A stretch of 16,624 nucleotides of DNA. Source: an uncultured Syntrophobacterales bacterium (GTDB lineage: Bacteria > Desulfobacterota > Syntrophia > Syntrophales > UBA5619). The notes under the pieces are model-generated. The model searched no databases, had not been told where the DNA came from, and saw nothing but the letters and a program-made list of their open reading frames with translations. Positions 12,966 to 16,624 of the stretch are shown piece by piece; positions within the stretch are counted from its first letter, which is position 1, and every line of letters starts with the position of its first letter. A program made the translations under genes and the position numbers. The stretch covers positions 1 through 16,624 of the forward strand of contig CAIUXU010000068.1 of the NCBI GenBank assembly GCA_903903205.1. The letters run 5' to 3'.

Positions 12966-14711
12966 TCATTTTCCGGTTGCTGGCTTTTCGTAACTTGTAG
13001 GGCCATTCTCATATCCGACCTGCTTGAGCCACCGTGCGGGGTAGAACACCGCCTGGGCGATACCGGTCTTCGTATTGATATAACCATCATTGTATTTGAT
13101 ATAGAGCTCCTCGGAGAGTTTCCACCATTCCCGAAGAACGGCAGAAGAGTTTTCCGCAGAGTAACGGGTCAGTAACTTGCGGGCGCCTTTCTGATCCCCT
13201 TTCTTCCAGAGGTCGTTTGCCTGTCGCTCCAATTCCTTCTGCTTCCCGAAGGCGCGGGCCTCGAATCCGTCACGCATACCAGCTATATCCTTGATCATGT
13301 AGGAATACTTGAGCATGGCATAATTGGCCACATAGTTGAAAGCCATCCACATGCTACCCTTGTCGAACTTGAGAATATCCGCCTTCTGCATACACGCGGG
13401 CAGATCCGTTGCACCGGCGTAAAATGGCATGAAAACCGTTGTCGCAGGTCGATCCGGCCCGAACCAGGTGAGCCCGCCAATGGCATCAGGCAGCCCGCTA
13501 CGGGACTGATTGACGTAGGTATAAACCGTCCGGTAGATATTCAACGGCCGCTCAAATTCACCCTTCACCGGCGTCAGGCGGCCTTCCTTGTCCGCCATGC
13601 CCTCGGCCTGTCCTTCAAACCGATTGGGATCGCCGAAAGGTCCGGCAGCCAGTCCTTTCGTCAAATCGAATTCGGTCCCTTCATAGTTGTCACGATGAAT
13701 GGCGAAGATATTTCCCACGGTCAGCCTGTTGTCGGGTTTGACGGCAAAAGGGTACTTCTCGGTGAAAGGGCCCTCCACCCATGCCGGCGGATTGAGGGAG
13801 GGGGCAATCATGGACTGGGCGCGCCAGACCCGCCGCAGGGAATAATAAGGGTGATGGAACTCGCCGGCCCCGTAAACGCTTGTCCAGTCGAGGGCGCCAC
13901 TCTCGGGTTTCCACCAGCCTTTCTTTTCGGCCACTTCAAAGATATTGGCGGAGTACATCATGTCGCCGGCGCCCTTGCGGATGTTGCGGATGCGGAACTG
14001 GTTGGCGGCCACAAAGAAACCGTCATCGGGAACCCGTTGCGCAACCCAGACCCCGCCCGTGCCGTTCATGTCGTAGCCGCACATCTCCATGACCCATCCC
14101 TCTTCGGGATCTGCCACGAGCAGGGTTTCACCCGTCCCGTAGTAGCCGTATTTCTCGATCAGATCGCCCATAAGCTTGATTGCTTCACGGGCCGTCCTGG
14201 TTCTCTCCAGAGCGACCCGGGACAGCTCTGCGGAGTAGAAGATACGCTTGCCGGCCTCGGGTTCCGGATGGATCTTGGCCTTGTCCGTGCATTCTCCGAT
14301 GGAAAGCTGATGTTCGTTCATAATCCCATAGTTGCTGTCGAAGTAGGCATAGGTATGGGGCACCTGGGGGATGTATCCCAAGGGTACGCTGGGGGGGACC
14401 CCGGGTGTGTCGTAACCCGATCCCCGGTCCCGGCTCATGATCCGCTGCGTTTCACTGGCTCCCCACTTTGGCTTGTAATCCAGGGAATAGTGGGCATAGA
14501 AGACCGGTCGCAAAGAGCCCGGCTTGTGATTCATGGCGGGGACGTAAATCATACGGGGATCATTGAGACCATCATCGGAATGGGATACCATTACCGAACC
14601 GTCCTGCGTGGCTTTTTTGCCCGCGAGCGTGACCGTGCAGGACCATACAGGCAGAGAGATGGAGATAGCAATGAACAGGACACCAAGGAATACAACTCTT
14701 TTCAGATTCAT
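12966..14711 (-). CDS. Secreted C69-family dipeptidase
   Basis: From the ATG at 14711 the protein has 581 residues. Residues 1-24 form a Sec signal peptide (MNLKRVVFLGVLFIAISISL then PVWS). Cleavage would expose C25 as an N-terminal nucleophile in CTVTLAGKKATQDGSVMVSHSDD, the hallmark of the C69 (PepD-like, Ntn-hydrolase) family. Other family features are YAYFDSNYGIMNEHQLSIGECTD, a LMGDLIEKYGYYGTGETLLVADPEEGWVMEM stretch, GGVWVAQRVPDDGFFVAANQFRI and a NIYRTVYTYVNQSR segment. The length is normal for the group. It likely hydrolyses dipeptides outside the cytoplasm. The start overlaps the purE stop as ATGA, so translation is probably coupled. The frame is open upstream to 15053, but that part is purE antiparallel-frame shadow. 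Confidence 0.9.
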   Translation of the reverse strand: MNLKRVVFLGVLFIAISISLPVWSCTVTLAGKKATQDGSVMVSHSDDGLNDPRMIYVPAMNHKPGSLRPVFYAHYSLDYKPKWGASETQRIMSRDRGSGYDTPGVPPSVPLGYIPQVPHTYAYFDSNYGIMNEHQLSIGECTDKAKIHPEPEAGKRIFYSAELSRVALERTRTAREAIKLMGDLIEKYGYYGTGETLLVADPEEGWVMEMCGYDMNGTGGVWVAQRVPDDGFFVAANQFRIRNIRKGAGDMMYSANIFEVAEKKGWWKPESGALDWTSVYGAGEFHHPYYSLRRVWRAQSMIAPSLNPPAWVEGPFTEKYPFAVKPDNRLTVGNIFAIHRDNYEGTEFDLTKGLAAGPFGDPNRFEGQAEGMADKEGRLTPVKGEFERPLNIYRTVYTYVNQSRSGLPDAIGGLTWFGPDRPATTVFMPFYAGATDLPACMQKADILKFDKGSMWMAFNYVANYAMLKYSYMIKDIAGMRDGFEARAFGKQKELERQANDLWKKGDQKGARKLLTRYSAENSSAVLREWWKLSEELYIKYNDGYINTKTGIAQAVFYPARWLKQVGYENGPTSYEKPATGK

Positions 14712-15211
14712 TTCTTCAAGTTTTCGTGCTTCCGCTCGACCTCCTGGGCCATTTTTCGGACAAAAGATTGCAGCTTTTTCAGAAGACCGGCATCCTCCAG
14801 GGCCAGGATCCGAATGGCCAACAGCGCCGCATTCTTCGCCCCGGCCTTGCCGATGGCCATCGTTGCGACGGGACTTCCTCCTGGCATCTGGACCGTGGCA
14901 AGGAGGGCATCCAGCCCTTGGAGCGATGTGGCGTCGATGGGCACCCCGATTACCGGCAGCAGGGTCTGGGAAGCGATTACCCCGGCCAGATGGGCCGCTG
15001 CGCCGGCGCCGACGATGATCACCCGGACCCCCCTCTTGGACACCCCTCGGCAAAATGCGGCCGTCCGCTCCGGTGTCCGATGGGCGGAGGTCAGAAAGAG
15101 TTCATGGGGGACCGCGAAGGCCTCCAGGACTTTGACGGCCTCCTCCATGACCGGAAGGTCGGAGTCACTTCCCATTACGACGCTGACGATAACACCTGCC
15201 TTTTCCTGCAT
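14708..15211 (-). CDS. purE: N5-carboxyaminoimidazole ribonucleotide mutase
   Basis: This small cytoplasmic enzyme converts N5-CAIR to CAIR in de novo purine synthesis, together with PurK. The ATG at 15211 (GGAGG 8 nt upstream) gives 167 residues, normal for class I PurE. Visible motifs are the phosphate loop GSDSDLPVM (14-22), SAHRTPER with the catalytic H44, and GAGAAAHLAGVIAS with PVIGVPI. An in-frame TTG at 15277 would add 22 residues lying in the upstream hairpin and is rejected. It follows purH by 96 bp, with a strong hairpin in between, and its stop overlaps the start of a C69 dipeptidase gene by 4 bp. purK is not seen in the window. Confidence 0.95.
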   Translation of the reverse strand: MQEKAGVIVSVVMGSDSDLPVMEEAVKVLEAFAVPHELFLTSAHRTPERTAAFCRGVSKRGVRVIIVGAGAAAHLAGVIASQTLLPVIGVPIDATSLQGLDALLATVQMPGGSPVATMAIGKAGAKNAALLAIRILALEDAGLLKKLQSFVRKMAQEVERKHENLKK

Positions 15212-15251
15212 ACGCTTTTCCTCCTCTGGCCGATATGAAGTTGCAAACCCT

Positions 15252-15296
15252 GCCGGAGGGGAGATCAAGGCGGACAAAGGCGATCTCCCCTCCGGC
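15252..15296. other. Perfect 15-bp hairpin between purH and purE
   Basis: GCCGGAGGGGAGATC (15252-15266) and its exact complement GATCTCCCCTCCGGC (15282-15296) flank a 15-nt loop. It begins 11 nt after the purH stop and ends 40 nt before the purE start. On the minus strand it is followed by AGGGTTTGC, without a T-run, so it is not a classical terminator. It could be an mRNA-stability or processing element separating purH from purE, or a leaky terminator. Confidence 0.6.
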
Positions 15297-15307
15297 GAGC
15301 TTATGGA

Positions 15308-16624
15308 TTAATGTTTGAAATGGCGGATTCCGGTAAAGATCATTGCGATGCCGTGCTCGTCCGCGGCCTGAATGACCTCGTCATCCTTGACCGATCCACC
15401 CGGCTCGATGATCGCGGTGATTCCGGATTTGGCGGCCATGTCGAGCCCGTCCCGGAAAGGGAAGAAGGCGTCCGATCCGAGAACGCACCCTTCCGTCGGA
15501 AGAACCGCTTTCATCTTCGCGATTTTCACCGAATCGACACGGCTCGTCTGGCCTGCCCCCATCCCGACAAGCTGATCTTTGGTCGTATAGACGATGGCGT
15601 TTGATTTGACGTGTTTGACCATCCGCCAGGCGAAATCGAGGGCCTGGTACTCGGCCTCTGTCGGAATTCGCTTTGTAACGACCTTCGCCTTCCGGATATC
15701 GAAGTCGTCCATGTCGCGATCCTGGAGGAGAAGGCCGCCCATCACCCGGCGGAACTCATAGCCGGAGGAGCGCTTGCTACAAGCGGGCGGTATCTCGAGG
15801 ACCCGGACGTTCTTCCGGGTTTCCAGAAGCTCTGCCGCATCCGCCGTGAAACCCGGGGCGATGATTACTTCGAAAAAGGTTTTCACCAGCTCTTCCGCTG
15901 CCTTTTTGTCCACGGGGCGGTTCAGGGCGACGATGCCGCCGAAGGCCGAAACGGGATCGCCCGCCAGTGCTTTCTGGAAGGCCTCCGCCATGTCGCCGTC
16001 GGAGGTGGCCGCACCGCAGGGGTTCGCGTGCTTGATGATCACGACGCCGGGAAGGGGGATGTCGGAGACGACCTGCCAGGCGGCGTCGCTGTCCATGATG
16101 TTGTTGTAGGAGAGCTCCTTGCCCTGGAGCTGCCGTGCGTTGGAGAGGGCAGAGAGTTGCGGGTCCTTCTCGCGGTAGAAGGCGGCCTTTTGATGGGGGT
16201 TCTCCCCGTAGCGGAGGTCTTGCGCCTTGGCGAACTGGCAGGAAAAGGTGTCGGGGAATTCGCGCTTTTCCGGGCTTCCGGCGCTCAGCAGGCCGAGGTG
16301 GTTGGAGATGGCGCCGTCGTAACGGGCGGTGAGCTGGAAGGTCTTCTTGGCCAGTTCGAAGTTGGTCGCCTCGGAGATTTTGCCCCCCGTCTGCTTCATC
16401 TCCGCGAGGATTTTCGGGTAGTCCTCCGGATCGGTGACGACAGAGACGAAGCGGTAGTTCTTGGAGGCTGCGCGGAGCATCGTGGGGCCGCCAATATCGA
16501 TATTTTCGATGGCGTGTTCCAGCGTACAGCCCTCCTTGGCGACCGTGTCCTCGAAGCGGTAGAGGTTGATGATGACCATGTCGATCAGGTTGATCCCATG
16601 TTCCCGGAGGGCGTTCATGTGGCC
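15308..16624 (-). CDS. purH: Bifunctional AICAR transformylase/IMP cyclohydrolase, C-terminal part
   Basis: The open frame runs to the right edge (438 codons here). Family length is about 525, so roughly 85-90 N-terminal residues are outside. PurH carries out the last two steps of IMP synthesis: formylation of AICAR with 10-formyl-THF and ring closure. The first part is the end of the MGS-like cyclohydrolase domain (GINLIDMVIINLYRFE, then IENIDIGGPTMLRAASKN). The rest is the AICARFT domain with RYGENPHQKAAFY, LSYNNIMDSDAAW, the catalytic KHANPCG motif, AFGGIVALN, VGMGAGQTSRVDS and a C-terminal KDDEVIQAADEHGIAMIFTGIRHFKH. All key residues expected in this part are present. It leads the purH-purE-dipeptidase run, so the operon promoter lies beyond the window. 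Confidence 0.97.
   Translation of the reverse strand, partial: GHMNALREHGINLIDMVIINLYRFEDTVAKEGCTLEHAIENIDIGGPTMLRAASKNYRFVSVVTDPEDYPKILAEMKQTGGKISEATNFELAKKTFQLTARYDGAISNHLGLLSAGSPEKREFPDTFSCQFAKAQDLRYGENPHQKAAFYREKDPQLSALSNARQLQGKELSYNNIMDSDAAWQVVSDIPLPGVVIIKHANPCGAATSDGDMAEAFQKALAGDPVSAFGGIVALNRPVDKKAAEELVKTFFEVIIAPGFTADAAELLETRKNVRVLEIPPACSKRSSGYEFRRVMGGLLLQDRDMDDFDIRKAKVVTKRIPTEAEYQALDFAWRMVKHVKSNAIVYTTKDQLVGMGAGQTSRVDSVKIAKMKAVLPTEGCVLGSDAFFPFRDGLDMAAKSGITAIIEPGGSVKDDEVIQAADEHGIAMIFTGIRHFKH

Noticed and set aside
14712..15053. N-terminal extension of the C69 dipeptidase frame
   Set aside because: It overlaps purE in another frame, is rich in R, G and P, and would bury the signal peptide that begins at the ATG at 14711.
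13695..15311. 538-codon open frame on the plus strand
   Set aside because: Antisense to the C69 dipeptidase and purE; low-complexity translation without family motifs.
1..16624. CRISPR arrays, tRNA or rRNA genes, insertion sequences, toxin-antitoxin or phage defence genes
   Set aside because: None seen on reading both strands; there are no regularly spaced direct repeats, no transposase motifs and no clover-leaf sequences that I could recognise.

Overview
The window looks like a piece of a chromosome from a Gram-negative anaerobe of the old Deltaproteobacteria (Desulfobacterota), plausibly a Syntrophales-type organism. This is inferred from the gene set and order: a rplU-rpmA-csp-obgE-proB block, a fused B12-binding/radical SAM-DUF2344 protein next to rplU, a zinc-ribbon DUF3426 membrane protein, a REC-TPR regulator and a four-cysteine small protein. 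Base composition is moderately GC-rich. I see no CRISPR array, tRNA, rRNA, insertion sequence or prophage. Most of the window is ordinary core metabolism.

Layout. A nitroreductase-family gene is cut by the left edge (1-119, minus). Next, reading on the minus strand, comes a two-gene signalling unit: a REC-TPR response regulator (1177-2349) followed by a soluble histidine kinase (231-1127), driven from a near-consensus promoter at 2434-2462. The minus-strand block from 6075 down to 2541 holds rplU, rpmA, a cold-shock gene, a terminator-like hairpin, obgE, proB (ATGA overlap with obgE) and a small Cys4 protein. Upstream of rplU lies a large radical SAM gene (6172-8754, minus). It is divergent from hpt and a zinc-ribbon membrane protein gene (8993-10582, plus). 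The latter overlaps tail-to-tail with the tRNA threonylcarbamoylation gene tsaC. The right part is one apparent minus-strand operon: purH (cut by the right edge), purE, a secreted C69-family dipeptidase translationally coupled to purE, an M49-like zinc peptidase lipoprotein, and tsaC.

How they fit together. Purine metabolism is represented twice: de novo synthesis by purH/purE and salvage by hpt. The two exported peptidases behind purE suggest peptide scavenging tied to nucleotide synthesis, although functional coupling is only inferred. The rplU-rpmA-csp-obgE set is a ribosome-assembly and translation module. The REC-TPR/kinase pair has no DNA-binding output, so any output is probably by protein-protein contact.

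The most unusual signal is a family of three 27-33 bp palindromes, all in or beside the radical SAM gene (6182-6214, 6971-7003, 8923-8955). Two are read in the same frame inside its coding sequence. Paired compensatory changes between copies suggest selection for the hairpin, as in REP elements. I did not find a convincing new multi-gene system. Gene functions are assigned by recognising motifs by eye, without database searches.
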